Source: an uncultured Methylocystaceae bacterium
GTDB taxonomy: Bacteria > Pseudomonadota > Alphaproteobacteria > Rhizobiales > Beijerinckiaceae
Length of the DNA stretch: 64,000 nucleotides
Assembly (NCBI GenBank): GCA_903870245.1
Contig: CAIQCB010000002.1
Span: forward strand, 17,764 to 81,763
Direction: 5' to 3'
Below are positions 46,413-54,735 of the stretch, piece after piece. Within the stretch, counting starts at the first letter, position 1; each line of letters opens with the position of its first letter. Under the pieces are notes generated by a model, which saw nothing but the letters and a program-made list of their open reading frames with translations, did no database searches and had not been told where the DNA came from. Made by a program: the position numbers and the translations under genes.

Positions 46413-47285
46413 CTAGCTGCGCGCTGCCCGGGGCGGGGTCGGTTGGGAGGGATCGAGCTGCTGGGCGCGTTGATAGGCGTCTTTGGCCTTCTGCGGGTTG
46501 CCGCTCTTGTCATAGGCGAGGCCCAGCCAGGCCCAGGCCAGCGCGCTCTTGTTGTTGACGTTGAGCGCCGCGTTGAAGTCCTCGATCGCCTTATCGTATT
46601 TGCCAAGCGCGACAAGGCTTTCGCCCCGCGCCTGATAGGGCGCCGCGACGAAGGGATCGCGATCGATGGCGTTATCGAAATCGCTCACCGCCCGCGTGTC
46701 GTCGCCGCGCTTCTGATTGACAAGACCACGTGCGTGGAACGCCTGGGCGTTCTCCGGATTGAGTCGGATGGCGGCGTTCAGGTCGTTGAGAGCCTGGTCG
46801 AAATTGCCTTGCGCCCGGGCCAGATTGGCGCGACCAACATAGGCGGGCGCATGGTTGGAGTTAGCCTGAATCGCCCGATCAAAGTCGTTGCGCGCGGCGT
46901 CGTTTTGTCCCATCTGGCGATAGGCGAGGGCGCGATTGGTGTAGGCTGCGGCGCTATTGGGATCGAGTTTGATCGCCTGCGAAAAATCCCCGACGGCCTC
47001 GGAAAAGGAGCCAGCGCGCGCATAGGCGGCGCCGCGCGTGTTGAAGGCCTCGGCGCTTGACGGATTGCGCTTGATGACGTCGGTCAGAGATTCAATGTTC
47101 GCCGCCGACGAGCGCGAGTCCGCTTCGGAGATTTCCGCGATGCCCCGTCCGGGGGGACGAATGCCATTCGCCGTCTCGCAACCGGCCAGAAAAACCGCCG
47201 CAATCGTCGCTATGGCCGCCGGACGCAGGCGACAGGGATCAATGGTAAACGGGCGACGCTTGGCCGCCGCATGGCCCAGGCCCAT
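46413..47285 (-). CDS. TPR-repeat lipoprotein
   Basis: This protein of about 290 residues has a lipoprotein signal ending 'AVFLAGC' and then about six TPR units from residue ~75 ('AFNTRGAAYARAGSFSEAV', 'AYTNRALAYRQMGQNDAAR', 'AWAWLGLAYDKSGNPQKAK'). Such proteins act as scaffolds in the envelope. ATG 47285 is set by 'gaaaggg' 6 bases upstream; a TTG 18 bases earlier is less likely. It is the next minus-strand gene after rpsU, 112 bases downstream, and may be read separately. Confidence 0.85.
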   Translation of the reverse strand: MGLGHAAAKRRPFTIDPCRLRPAAIATIAAVFLAGCETANGIRPPGRGIAEISEADSRSSAANIESLTDVIKRNPSSAEAFNTRGAAYARAGSFSEAVGDFSQAIKLDPNSAAAYTNRALAYRQMGQNDAARNDFDRAIQANSNHAPAYVGRANLARAQGNFDQALNDLNAAIRLNPENAQAFHARGLVNQKRGDDTRAVSDFDNAIDRDPFVAAPYQARGESLVALGKYDKAIEDFNAALNVNNKSALAWAWLGLAYDKSGNPQKAKDAYQRAQQLDPSQPTPPRAARS

Positions 47286-47397
47286 GCTAAACCCTTTCAG
47301 CAATTATCGGACTTGCCGATGACTGGCTGATTGTTAGCCGCGTCAACCTTAACAAATTGTGCGTCGCCAGAGAAAAAACCAGCGGTCGTGTGCGCGG

Positions 47398-47631
47398 TTA
47401 GCGGCCGACCGTTCGCGCCTTGACCGGCAACAGGCCCTCGCGCTGCAACTTTTTGCGGGCGAGCTTGCGCGCGCGCCGAACCGCCTCGGCCTTCTCGCGG
47501 GCGCGCTTTTCGGAGGGCTTCTCGTAGTGGCCGCGCAGTTTCATTTCGCGGAAAATGCCTTCGCGCTGCATCTTTTTCTTGAGCGCTTTCAGAGCCTGAT
47601 CGACATTGTTGTCGCGAACGAGAACTTGCAC
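47398..47631 (-). CDS. rpsU: 30S ribosomal protein S21
   Basis: This 77-residue protein is the alphaproteobacterial S21: '[20 protein letters not shown]' with the first Val read as Met, '[20 protein letters not shown]', and a very basic C-terminus. GTG 47631 is chosen because S21 normally begins MQVLVRDNN; an 'agga' lies close upstream. The frame remains open another 186 bases upstream, which is spurious. S21 takes part in translation initiation on the small subunit. Confidence 0.92.
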   Translation of the reverse strand: MQVLVRDNNVDQALKALKKKMQREGIFREMKLRGHYEKPSEKRAREKAEAVRRARKLARKKLQREGLLPVKARTVGR

Positions 47632-47822
47632 GAAACCATCCTGTGTTTGGCCCCGGGGGGTGTGGCGGGGAACGTCCAAAAAATAGGAAGTCGGGCGCTG
47701 ACGGAGCGCCTGACCCGTGGAGCGGCGTTTACCAGACTCGATTGGCGCTGTAAATTGCCTGCGACCGCAAAAACCCCGCATTGCTCCGGGCGACGCCAGC
47801 ATCGCCGCTTGCTCCAAGCGCC

Positions 47823-47842
47823 GTTACTTTATAACATTTTCC
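47823..47842 (+). promoter_or_regulatory. Zur-like box overlapping a -10 element
   Basis: The sequence from 47823 ('GTTACTTTATAACATTTT') resembles the Zur palindrome: the right half TATAACATTT fits well, the left half less so. It contains TATAAC, a good -10, placed so that transcription would begin at or next to the ATG at 47844. The zinc uptake genes follow directly, so repression by Zn-Zur is the expected logic. Identified by eye, not by matrix scoring. Confidence 0.55.
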
Positions 47843-47843
47843 C

Positions 47844-48056
47844 ATGAGCCAAACCTCCTGCTCCGATCCTGTGACGAATTGTGGCCCCAGAGAGGTTGAT
47901 TTTCACAAGGATTCTCAGTCGCTTAATGATGTCCGGCGTGACAGCCCGGGCCCAGGAGCCCCTTCGCTTCTGGGACGCTCGGCGATCGGGCGCCTGGGGT
48001 TTTTATCCCTTTTGCTCACGGCTCTCTGGGCGGGTGTGATCTGGGCGCTGCATTGA
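47844..48056 (+). CDS. Small membrane protein at head of zinc uptake operon (70 aa)
   Basis: This 70-residue protein has a polar N-terminal half and one C-terminal helix ('LGFLSLLLTALWAGVIWAL'), a tail-anchored layout. Its stop overlaps the znuC start as TTGA, so it is translationally coupled. It has no Shine-Dalgarno: the Zur-like box ends one base before the ATG, and a leaderless mRNA would explain this. I do not recognise a family. Its position suggests an accessory to zinc uptake, but a non-coding leader with a fortuitous frame is the alternative. Confidence 0.5.
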   Translation: MSQTSCSDPVTNCGPREVDFHKDSQSLNDVRRDSPGPGAPSLLGRSAIGRLGFLSLLLTALWAGVIWALH

Positions 48057-48835
48057 CCGACACGCCTGCGCCCGCCGCGCCGGGAACGATCCGGCTGGTG
48101 AACCTAACGCTGGCTTATGACCGTCACCCGGCTGTTCATCATCTCGACGGGGTGATCGCGCCGGGCGAAGCGCTGGCTGTCTGCGGCCCGAACGGCGCGG
48201 GCAAATCGACTTTGCTCAAGGCGCTGGCCGGGATCCTTGCGCCCCTGGGCGGTCATATCGACCGTAGCGGGGTTGATGCGCGCAACGTCGCCTATCTGCC
48301 TCAGCAGGCCGATATTGATCGCGATTTTCCGATTGATCTGGGCGATTTTGTCGCCCTCGGGGCGACCCGACGGGTCGGGCTGATGGGAAGAATGGCCGCA
48401 GCTGAGGCGATTCGCGCGAAAAACGCCCTGAAGCGCGTAGGTCTCGATGGGATGGAGGAGCGCCCCATTGGCACGCTGTCGGGCGGACAGATGCAGCGCG
48501 CGCTGTTTGCGCGACTGATCGTTCAGGATCTGCCGGTAATTTTGCTCGACGAGCCCTTCGGAGCCATCGACGACGCCACGGCGGAAGAACTGCTCGGACT
48601 GATCCCGGAATGGGTGACGGAAGGACGCAGCGTCGTCGCCGTGCTGCACGATCTCGATCTCGCCCGCCGCGCTTTCCCGCAAACCTTGCTGCTGGCGCGC
48701 CAGCGGATCGCCTGGGGACCGACCGCCGAAGTCCTGACGCCCGAAAATCTTGCCCGCGCCCGCGCCATGTCCGCAGCCTACGACAGAGACGCCCGCGAAT
48801 GCCTGATCGACGAGACCGAGACGCATGATCACTGA
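48053..48835 (+). CDS. znuC: Zinc ABC transporter ATPase
   Basis: This 260-residue ABC ATPase has Walker A 'GPNGAGKSTLL', Q-loop 'AYLPQQADID', signature 'LSGGQMQRALFARL', Walker B 'VILLDEPFGAID' and H-loop 'VLHDLDLAR'. The sequence groups with ZnuC/MntB/AztA metal transporters. The TTG start at 48053 overlaps the stop of the small membrane protein, and the 3' end overlaps znuB by 11 bases. Zinc is favoured over manganese by the Zur-like box and the downstream COG0523 GTPase (inference). Confidence 0.88.
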   Translation: MTDTPAPAAPGTIRLVNLTLAYDRHPAVHHLDGVIAPGEALAVCGPNGAGKSTLLKALAGILAPLGGHIDRSGVDARNVAYLPQQADIDRDFPIDLGDFVALGATRRVGLMGRMAAAEAIRAKNALKRVGLDGMEERPIGTLSGGQMQRALFARLIVQDLPVILLDEPFGAIDDATAEELLGLIPEWVTEGRSVVAVLHDLDLARRAFPQTLLLARQRIAWGPTAEVLTPENLARARAMSAAYDRDARECLIDETETHDH

Positions 48836-49694
48836 GATTTTCATCGCGCCCTTCGCCGATTACGAATTCATGCGCCGCGCGTTGATGGGATCGGTGGCGC
48901 TGGCGCTTTCTGGCGCGCCGCTCGGCGTCTTTCTGATCCTGAGGCGCATGTCGCTGGCCGGCGACGCGCTTTCGCACGCCATTTTGCCGGGCGCAGCGGT
49001 TGGCTATCTGGTCGCCGGCCTGTCCTTGCCGGCGATGACCTTTGGCGGTCTTGTCGCCGGTTTGTTGATCGCCTTCGCCACCGGGCTCGCTTCGCGGCTG
49101 ACGACGCTGCGAGAGGACGCCTCGCTGGCGGCGTTTTATCTGGTGTCATTGGCGCTCGGGGTGACGCTGGTGTCATTACGCGGCTCCAATGTCGATCTCC
49201 TGCATGTTTTGTTCGGATCGGTCCTCGGTCTCGACGACGCGGCGTTGATGCTTCTGGCCGGCGTCTCGACGCTGACTCTGGCGACGCTTGCCGTATTCTA
49301 TCGCGCGCTGGTTCTCGACACGCTCGACCCGATGTTTCTGCGCCAGACGACCGCTATGGGCGAGGCGATCCCGTTTCTGTTCCTGACGCTGGTCGTTCTC
49401 AATCTTGTCGCCGGCTTCCATGCGCTCGGCACGTTGATGGCGGTGGGGCTGATCATGCTGCCGGCGGCGTCGGCGCGACTGTGGACTGTTCGGCTGGCGG
49501 CGACGCTGCCGGCGTCGGCCGCCATTGGCGCCGCCTGCGCCTATGTCGGCCTCGTCTTCTCCTATGTAACCGGCGCTCCGACCGGGCCGGCGATCATCCT
49601 TGCCGCCGGAATCGTCTATTTCCTGTCTCTGGTGTTTGGCCGGGCGGGCGGTCTGTTGCGTCTGCGCCGGCCTCGCCGGCATCTCGAAGGGTGA
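48825..49694 (+). CDS. znuB: Zinc ABC transporter permease
   Basis: This 289-residue ABC-3 family permease has about eight helices. Characteristic segments are 'FMRRALMGSVALALSGAPLGVFLILRR' (split over residues ~14-40), 'SLAGDALSHAILPGAAVGYL', 'SLALGVTLVSLRGSNVDL' and 'GTLMAVGLIMLPAASARL'. The family imports Zn2+ or Mn2+ with a TroA-type binding protein, which is the next gene, 5 bases on. The overlap with znuC shows a tight operon. Confidence 0.9.
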   Translation: MITEIFIAPFADYEFMRRALMGSVALALSGAPLGVFLILRRMSLAGDALSHAILPGAAVGYLVAGLSLPAMTFGGLVAGLLIAFATGLASRLTTLREDASLAAFYLVSLALGVTLVSLRGSNVDLLHVLFGSVLGLDDAALMLLAGVSTLTLATLAVFYRALVLDTLDPMFLRQTTAMGEAIPFLFLTLVVLNLVAGFHALGTLMAVGLIMLPAASARLWTVRLAATLPASAAIGAACAYVGLVFSYVTGAPTGPAIILAAGIVYFLSLVFGRAGGLLRLRRPRRHLEG

Positions 49695-49699
49695 AAATC

Positions 49700-50590
49700 A
49701 TGACATCGCTTCGTTTTCTCATGATGGTTTTGTTCACGGCTCTGTGCGGCGCCGCGCCAGCGCGCGCCGAAACCGCCGCCGGAGACAAACTGCCGGTCGT
49801 CGCGAGTTTTTCGATCATCGGCGATCTGGTGCGTCAGGTTGGCGGCGATCGCGTTTCGTTGACGACGATTGTCGGACCCGAGGGTGATGCGCATGTCTAT
49901 CAGCCGAGTCCTGCGGATGGACGCAAGATCGCGCAGGCGCGGCTCATTTTCGTCAATGGTCTGGATTTCGAAGGTTGGCTTCAGCGTCTTATCGATGCGA
50001 CGAAAACCCACGGGCTGATTGTGCCGCTGGGCAATGGCGTCAAGCCGCGAAGCAATGAGGAGGGTCTCGATCCGCACGCCTGGCAGGATGTGTCGAACGT
50101 CCGTGTTTATGTCGAGGAAATTCGCGACGCGCTCGCCGGCGTCGATCCCGCCGGCGCGGAAACCTACGAAGATAACGCCCGCGCATATATCGACAGGCTC
50201 AAGGCGCTCGATGAAGAGATCGTCAAGACCTTGAGCGCGATCCCGCCCGAGCGTCGGCGCGTCGTCTCGACCCACGACGCCTTTGGTTATTTTTCGGCGC
50301 GTTACGGGGTCACATTTCTCGCGCCGCAGGGCGTCTCGACCGAGACCGAGGCGAGCGCAAAAGACATCGCCCGAATTATCGACGATGTAAAAGATCACAG
50401 GGCGCCGGCGGTGTTTCTGGAGAATGTCTCCGACCCGCGACTGGCGAAGAGAATCGCCGCCGAAACCGGCGCACGGCTGGGCGGCACGCTTTATTCCGAT
50501 GCGCTTAGCGGCGCCAGGGGCGACGGCGCCACCTATATCGACATGATGCGCCATAATGTGAAAGAACTGGCGAAAGCGCTGGCCCCCTGA
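49700..50590 (+). CDS. znuA: Zinc ABC transporter substrate-binding protein
   Basis: This 296-residue cluster A-I periplasmic binding protein has a signal peptide ending 'APARA'. Metal ligands are visible at the expected places: His in 'PEGDAHVYQPSP', His in 'LDPHAWQDV', His in 'VVSTHDAFGYFSARYG' and Asp in 'LYSDALS'. It lacks the long His/Asp-rich loop of enterobacterial ZnuA, so it is closer to AztC/TroA-type proteins. ATG 49700 lies 5 bases after znuB. Zinc specificity rests on context, since the ligand set alone also suits Mn. Confidence 0.88.
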   Translation: MTSLRFLMMVLFTALCGAAPARAETAAGDKLPVVASFSIIGDLVRQVGGDRVSLTTIVGPEGDAHVYQPSPADGRKIAQARLIFVNGLDFEGWLQRLIDATKTHGLIVPLGNGVKPRSNEEGLDPHAWQDVSNVRVYVEEIRDALAGVDPAGAETYEDNARAYIDRLKALDEEIVKTLSAIPPERRRVVSTHDAFGYFSARYGVTFLAPQGVSTETEASAKDIARIIDDVKDHRAPAVFLENVSDPRLAKRIAAETGARLGGTLYSDALSGARGDGATYIDMMRHNVKELAKALAP

Positions 50591-50647
50591 GCGGGACAGG
50601 CGAAAAACCAGATATATTTTTTGCATCAGGAGAGGTCAGGACAGGCG

Positions 50648-51784
50648 ATGACCGATAAAATTCCCGTGACCGTTCTCACCGGCTACCTCGGCGCCGGCAA
50701 GACGACCTTGCTCAATCGTATTCTCACCGAGCAGCATGGTCGCCGATATGCAGTGATCGTCAACGAATTCGGCGAAATCGGCATCGATAACGATCTCGTT
50801 GTCGGAGCCGATGAGGAAGTCTTCGAGATGAACAACGGCTGCATCTGCTGCACGGTGCGCGGCGATCTGATCCGCATCATCGAAGGGCTGATGCGCCGGC
50901 GCGGCAAGTTTGACGCGATCATTGTCGAGACAACTGGCCTCGCCGACCCGGCTCCCGTCGCGCAGACCTTCTTTGTCGACGCCGACGTCAAGGACGCGGC
51001 GCGGCTCGACGCCGTGGTCACGCTGGCCGACGCGAAATGGCTGAGCGACCGACTGAAGGACGCGCCCGAAGCCAAATCACAAATCGCTTTTGCCGATGTC
51101 ATCATCCTCAACAAGACCGATCTTGCGACCAAAGAGCAACTGGCGGAGGTCGAGGCCCGCATTCGCGGCATCAACCCCTACGCCGCCGTGCATCGCGCCG
51201 TGAAAGCGGCAGTGCCGCTTGATGCAATACTGGAGCGCAATGCCTTCGATCTCGATCGCATCCTGAAACTGGAGCCGAATTTTCTCGACGCCGACGACCA
51301 TGCGCTTCACGATCATGATCATTCCCATCACGACCACGATCATGCGCATGAGCATGACTCACACGCGCATGATCACGCCTGCGGCGCAGACTGCGGCCAC
51401 GATCATCATGACGATCATCATCATGATCATAAGCATCATGATCAAGATGACCATGGTCATCTGAAGGCGATACACGACACGGAGATGCAGTCTGTGTCGA
51501 TTCGCCACGACGGCGACGTCGATCCGGAGCGCTTTGTTCCCTGGCTCAATGAACTGGTTCAGCGCGAGGGCCAGGATATTCTTCGCTGCAAGGGCATTAT
51601 TTCCTTCAGGGATGAGCCGAGGCGCTTTGTCTTTCAGGGCGTGCACATGATTCTCGACGGCGATTTGCAGCGCGACTGGAAGCCCGGCGAAAAGCGCGTG
51701 TCCCGGCTCGTCTTTATCGGCCGCAATCTGAAAGAAGACGCTATTCGTCAGGGTTTCGCCGCAACCGTTGCAGGCGCCGCCTGA
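50648..51784 (+). CDS. COG0523 (CobW/ZNG1-type) GTPase with His-rich loop
   Basis: This 378-residue G3E GTPase has Walker A '[15 protein letters not shown]', the metal motif '[13 protein letters not shown]', '[12 protein letters not shown]' and the NKxD box 'ILNKTDLAT'. It has a CobW_C domain at the end. Residues ~217-272 form a loop with more than 25 His, many in HDH units, encoded by CATGAT-like DNA. COG0523 proteins deliver metal to client enzymes; one class is Zur-controlled and helps under zinc starvation. Being 57 bases after znuA and far from the cob operon, a zinc role is more likely than the CobW role in cobalamin synthesis. Confidence 0.88.
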   Translation: MTDKIPVTVLTGYLGAGKTTLLNRILTEQHGRRYAVIVNEFGEIGIDNDLVVGADEEVFEMNNGCICCTVRGDLIRIIEGLMRRRGKFDAIIVETTGLADPAPVAQTFFVDADVKDAARLDAVVTLADAKWLSDRLKDAPEAKSQIAFADVIILNKTDLATKEQLAEVEARIRGINPYAAVHRAVKAAVPLDAILERNAFDLDRILKLEPNFLDADDHALHDHDHSHHDHDHAHEHDSHAHDHACGADCGHDHHDDHHHDHKHHDQDDHGHLKAIHDTEMQSVSIRHDGDVDPERFVPWLNELVQREGQDILRCKGIISFRDEPRRFVFQGVHMILDGDLQRDWKPGEKRVSRLVFIGRNLKEDAIRQGFAATVAGAA

Positions 51785-51787
51785 GGT

Positions 51788-52411
51788 TCACACCACGGAT
51801 TTGTATTCGATCGCCGTGCGCACGAGATCGGCGGCGGAGCGTAAATTGAGCTTGCGTTTCATGATCGAACAACTGTTCGCGACGGTCTTGTAGGAAACGC
51901 CTGTTCTGTCGGCGATTTCCTTGAGGCCCAGGCCGGCGCCAAGATGTTTGAGAATTTCGCGTTCCCGGGCATTGAGAGCGGACATTGCGTCTGGGTCGAC
52001 GCCAATGGTTTTCAGCGCCAGACTGGCGGCGGTTTCCGGCATCAGGAAGCTTTCGCCGGCCATCACCTTTCGCACCGCCTCGATCAGCAGGTAGGGATTA
52101 TCGTTCTTGGTGATGTAACCCCTGGCGCCAAGTTGAATCGCGCGGGCTGCAAAGATCGGGTCGTCGTTCATGCTGAAGATGATAACGCGGGCTTGCGGGT
52201 CCTCGGCGAGGATGCGTCGCGTCAATTCAAGCCCCGAGTCCCCCGGCATGGCGATATCGACGATGCTGATGTCCGGCCGATGTTCGTGAAAGGCTCTTAG
52301 GCCGCTCTCGGCGTTGCGCGCGTCAAAAACCTCTATGTCGCCCTCGGCGGCGAACATAGCGGCGCAGCCGGCGATGATCACCGGATGGTCGTCAACGATC
52401 AACAGGCGCAT
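51788..52411 (-). CDS. NarL/FixJ-family response regulator
   Basis: This 207-residue two-domain regulator has a complete receiver: acidic pair in 'LLIVDDHPVIIAG', phosphoacceptor Asp in 'ISIVDIAMPGDSG', Ser in 'IIFSMND' and Lys in 'GYITKNDNPY'. The C-terminal LuxR-type HTH is 'LNAREREILKHLGAGLGLKEIAD' (residues ~143-165) and 'SYKTVANSCSIMKRKL'. The downstream HTH helix 'VANSC' differs slightly from usual. No histidine kinase adjoins, so the input is unknown. It converges with the COG0523 gene (3 bases between stops). Confidence 0.87.
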   Translation of the reverse strand: MRLLIVDDHPVIIAGCAAMFAAEGDIEVFDARNAESGLRAFHEHRPDISIVDIAMPGDSGLELTRRILAEDPQARVIIFSMNDDPIFAARAIQLGARGYITKNDNPYLLIEAVRKVMAGESFLMPETAASLALKTIGVDPDAMSALNAREREILKHLGAGLGLKEIADRTGVSYKTVANSCSIMKRKLNLRSAADLVRTAIEYKSVV

Positions 52412-52561
52412 GGGCGACGGACTCCGGCGCAGGGACCTTTTCTTGGCGCGACAATGGCCGGGGTCGCTCTCCGGGTAAAGCCGATGTGACCGGGAAAAAA
52501 TCCCGTAACGCCCAAAAGCCCTGATGCGCAGAGCCAGACGGAAGGCGCAGCGGCGAACCGG

Positions 52562-53275
52562 TTAACCGGTTGCGAGCAGTCGCTCTCGCTCGATGGCGTC
52601 GGCGGCAGGCTGTTTCAGCATGTATCCCAGGAAGCGCTGTGACTCGATGGGATCGTAACCCAGTTGCGTCCGAAGTTTTTTGCGCAATTTACTGATGTGG
52701 CTTTCGATAACATTTTCTTCGACGTCGTCGTCGAAAAGTCCGTAGACGGCATTGAAGATTTGCGCTTTCGTCAGGCGGCGTCCGCGATTGACGACCAGAT
52801 ATTCGAGAATGCGTCGCTCCCGACGCGGCAGGGATAAGGGCGCGCCATTGACGATCGGATCGCCGCCGTTGAAAAAGACCTGAATGGCGCCTGCCGAGGC
52901 AGAGTCCGAGCGCGCTTGCGCGCGTCGACGGATCGCATGCGTCCGCGCCAGTATTTCCCGAACATGCACCGGTTTACGCACAACGTCATCGACCCCGGCG
53001 CTAAACAGGCCAAGCGTTTGTTCGAGCGAGGGACCTTCGTTCATCGCGATTACCGGCGCCTGTGATTTTCGACGAATGAGCCGCGGCATCTCTTCGCGGT
53101 CAGGGCAATCGCCAATAAGGAAGCCTTCGACGGCCTGAATGTCGTCGTCGACCGCCGCGCCGACCCAATCGATAAATTGCCGGGGCGTGAAACCGGCGGA
53201 GGCGACGCCTTCCTGCACGAAGCGCGCGGCGTATCCGCTCGTCACAAGTTCGCGCTCGTCGACTATGATGAACAT
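52562..53275 (-). CDS. ftcR: Flagellar transcriptional regulator FtcR/Rem
   Basis: This 237-residue OmpR-like protein has the FtcR/Rem opening '[19 protein letters not shown]' and '[17 protein letters not shown]'. The winged-helix domain contains '[19 protein letters not shown]' and '[17 protein letters not shown]'. The receiver lacks a usual phosphoacceptor Asp ('AVEGFLIGD'), as in other family members. In Brucella and Sinorhizobium this orphan regulator activates flagellar genes. ATG 53275 restores the conserved N-terminus. No fli/flg gene is present in the window, so here it is physically detached from its expected regulon. Confidence 0.82.
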   Translation of the reverse strand: MFIIVDERELVTSGYAARFVQEGVASAGFTPRQFIDWVGAAVDDDIQAVEGFLIGDCPDREEMPRLIRRKSQAPVIAMNEGPSLEQTLGLFSAGVDDVVRKPVHVREILARTHAIRRRAQARSDSASAGAIQVFFNGGDPIVNGAPLSLPRRERRILEYLVVNRGRRLTKAQIFNAVYGLFDDDVEENVIESHISKLRKKLRTQLGYDPIESQRFLGYMLKQPAADAIERERLLATG

Positions 53276-53445
53276 TTTTCGTCTCCGCAAAAGCCGATCG
53301 CCACATTTCCGAATCGGCGTATTGCTCAACTTAAGGTCGAAACAAGCTTAAGGTCAACCATATGATGAACGTAAACATTCATGAAATTCAGGTCTAAGGC
53401 ATTGTCCGGACCCGATATATGTCAACAATTGTAGGTTGAATCTGG

Positions 53446-54558
53446 TCACAGGTATCGATCGGGCTCCGTCTGTTCGAGGCCGTGCGCGGCGGCGACCGGC
53501 GCGGAAACAAGGTTTCCATCGATGATTTCCAGACCGGCGCGCAGTCCCGCATCGTCCTGCAAGGCCTTGCGCCAGCCCTTCGTCGCCAGCGACAGAACAA
53601 ACGGCTGCGTTGCGTTGTTGAGCGCCTGCGTCGATGTGCGTGGCGTAACGCCTGGCATATTGGTGACGCAGTAATGAACAATATCATCGACGACGTAGGT
53701 TGGTTCGGCGTGGCTGGTGGGACGCGAGGTTTCACAGCATCCGCCCTGATCGATGGCGACATCGACAATGACAGCGCCGGGTTTCATGGTTTTCAGCATC
53801 TGCCGCGTCACCAGCACAGGCGCTTTGGCGCCGGGCACGAGCGCCGCACAGATCACAAGATCGGCATGCCGAATGTGATCTTGAATCGCGTGTCGTGATG
53901 AGTGGATCGTACTAACCCGCGACCCAAAGCGCGCCTCGATCCGACGCAAAGCCTCTATGCTTCGATCTGCAACCAGAACATTTGCGCCCATACCGACAGT
54001 GATTGTCGCAGCCTGAACGCCGACGCTGCCGGCGCCCAGAATGAAGACGTCGGCGGGCGGCACGCCAGGCGCGCCGGAAAGGAGAACGCCGCGGCCCCCG
54101 CTCTGTTTCTCTAGAAAATGCGCACCCATTTGCGGAGCGAGTCTTCCCGCGATTTCAGACATCGGGGCGAGTAACGGCAATCCGCCGGTTGGAGATGTGA
54201 CGGTTTCGTAGGCGATGCATGTTGCGCCACTCGCCATAAGGCCGCGCGTCAAAGCTACGTCAGCCGCAAGATGAAGGTAAGTGAAAAGGATTTGACCGCG
54301 TCGAAGCTTGTCGATCTCGGAGTGCAGCGGCTCCTTCACTTTAACGATCATTTCCGCCCGTGTGAAAATTTCATCCGCGGTGTCGCATAGCGCGGCGCCG
54401 GAGGAGCGATAGTCTTCGTCCCCGAAGCCAGCGCCCCATCCCGCGCTACGTTCGACCAGAACCTCATGGCCGGCGTGCCTGAGTTCATAAACGGTGGAGG
54501 GCGTCAGACCGACGCGATATTCGTTGTTCTTTATCTCCTTGAGCGTTCCGACGATCAT
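53446..54558 (-). CDS. ald: Alanine dehydrogenase
   Basis: This 370-residue NAD-dependent enzyme interconverts L-alanine and pyruvate plus ammonia. It has the N-terminal 'GTLKEIKNNEYRVGLTP', the substrate Lys in 'IVKVKEPLHSE', the catalytic His in 'LFTYLHLAAD' and the Rossmann motif 'FILGAGSVGVQAA'. The later 'DVAIDQGGCCETSRPT' and 'NMPGVTPRTSTQALNNAT' are typical. ATG 54558 is the family start; a further upstream in-frame start adds 25 unrelated residues. It diverges from an amino acid permease gene with 177 bases between them, a natural pairing for alanine use. Confidence 0.93.
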   Translation of the reverse strand: MIVGTLKEIKNNEYRVGLTPSTVYELRHAGHEVLVERSAGWGAGFGDEDYRSSGAALCDTADEIFTRAEMIVKVKEPLHSEIDKLRRGQILFTYLHLAADVALTRGLMASGATCIAYETVTSPTGGLPLLAPMSEIAGRLAPQMGAHFLEKQSGGRGVLLSGAPGVPPADVFILGAGSVGVQAATITVGMGANVLVADRSIEALRRIEARFGSRVSTIHSSRHAIQDHIRHADLVICAALVPGAKAPVLVTRQMLKTMKPGAVIVDVAIDQGGCCETSRPTSHAEPTYVVDDIVHYCVTNMPGVTPRTSTQALNNATQPFVLSLATKGWRKALQDDAGLRAGLEIIDGNLVSAPVAAAHGLEQTEPDRYL

Positions 54559-54735
54559 GCGGCTTTTCCCGAAAATGCGTTGTTCGGCGATAAAGTCGTT
54601 ATACAAGTCTTCGGCGCGAACCGGAAATCGCATCGTTAACCTTCATTCGGGCGCCGGCCTCTGGGCGGATAATCGGATGATGGGGCTCGATTTAGCGTGA
54701 AGGCCGCGTTATCGTCGGTCGCTCGAAAGGACCTC

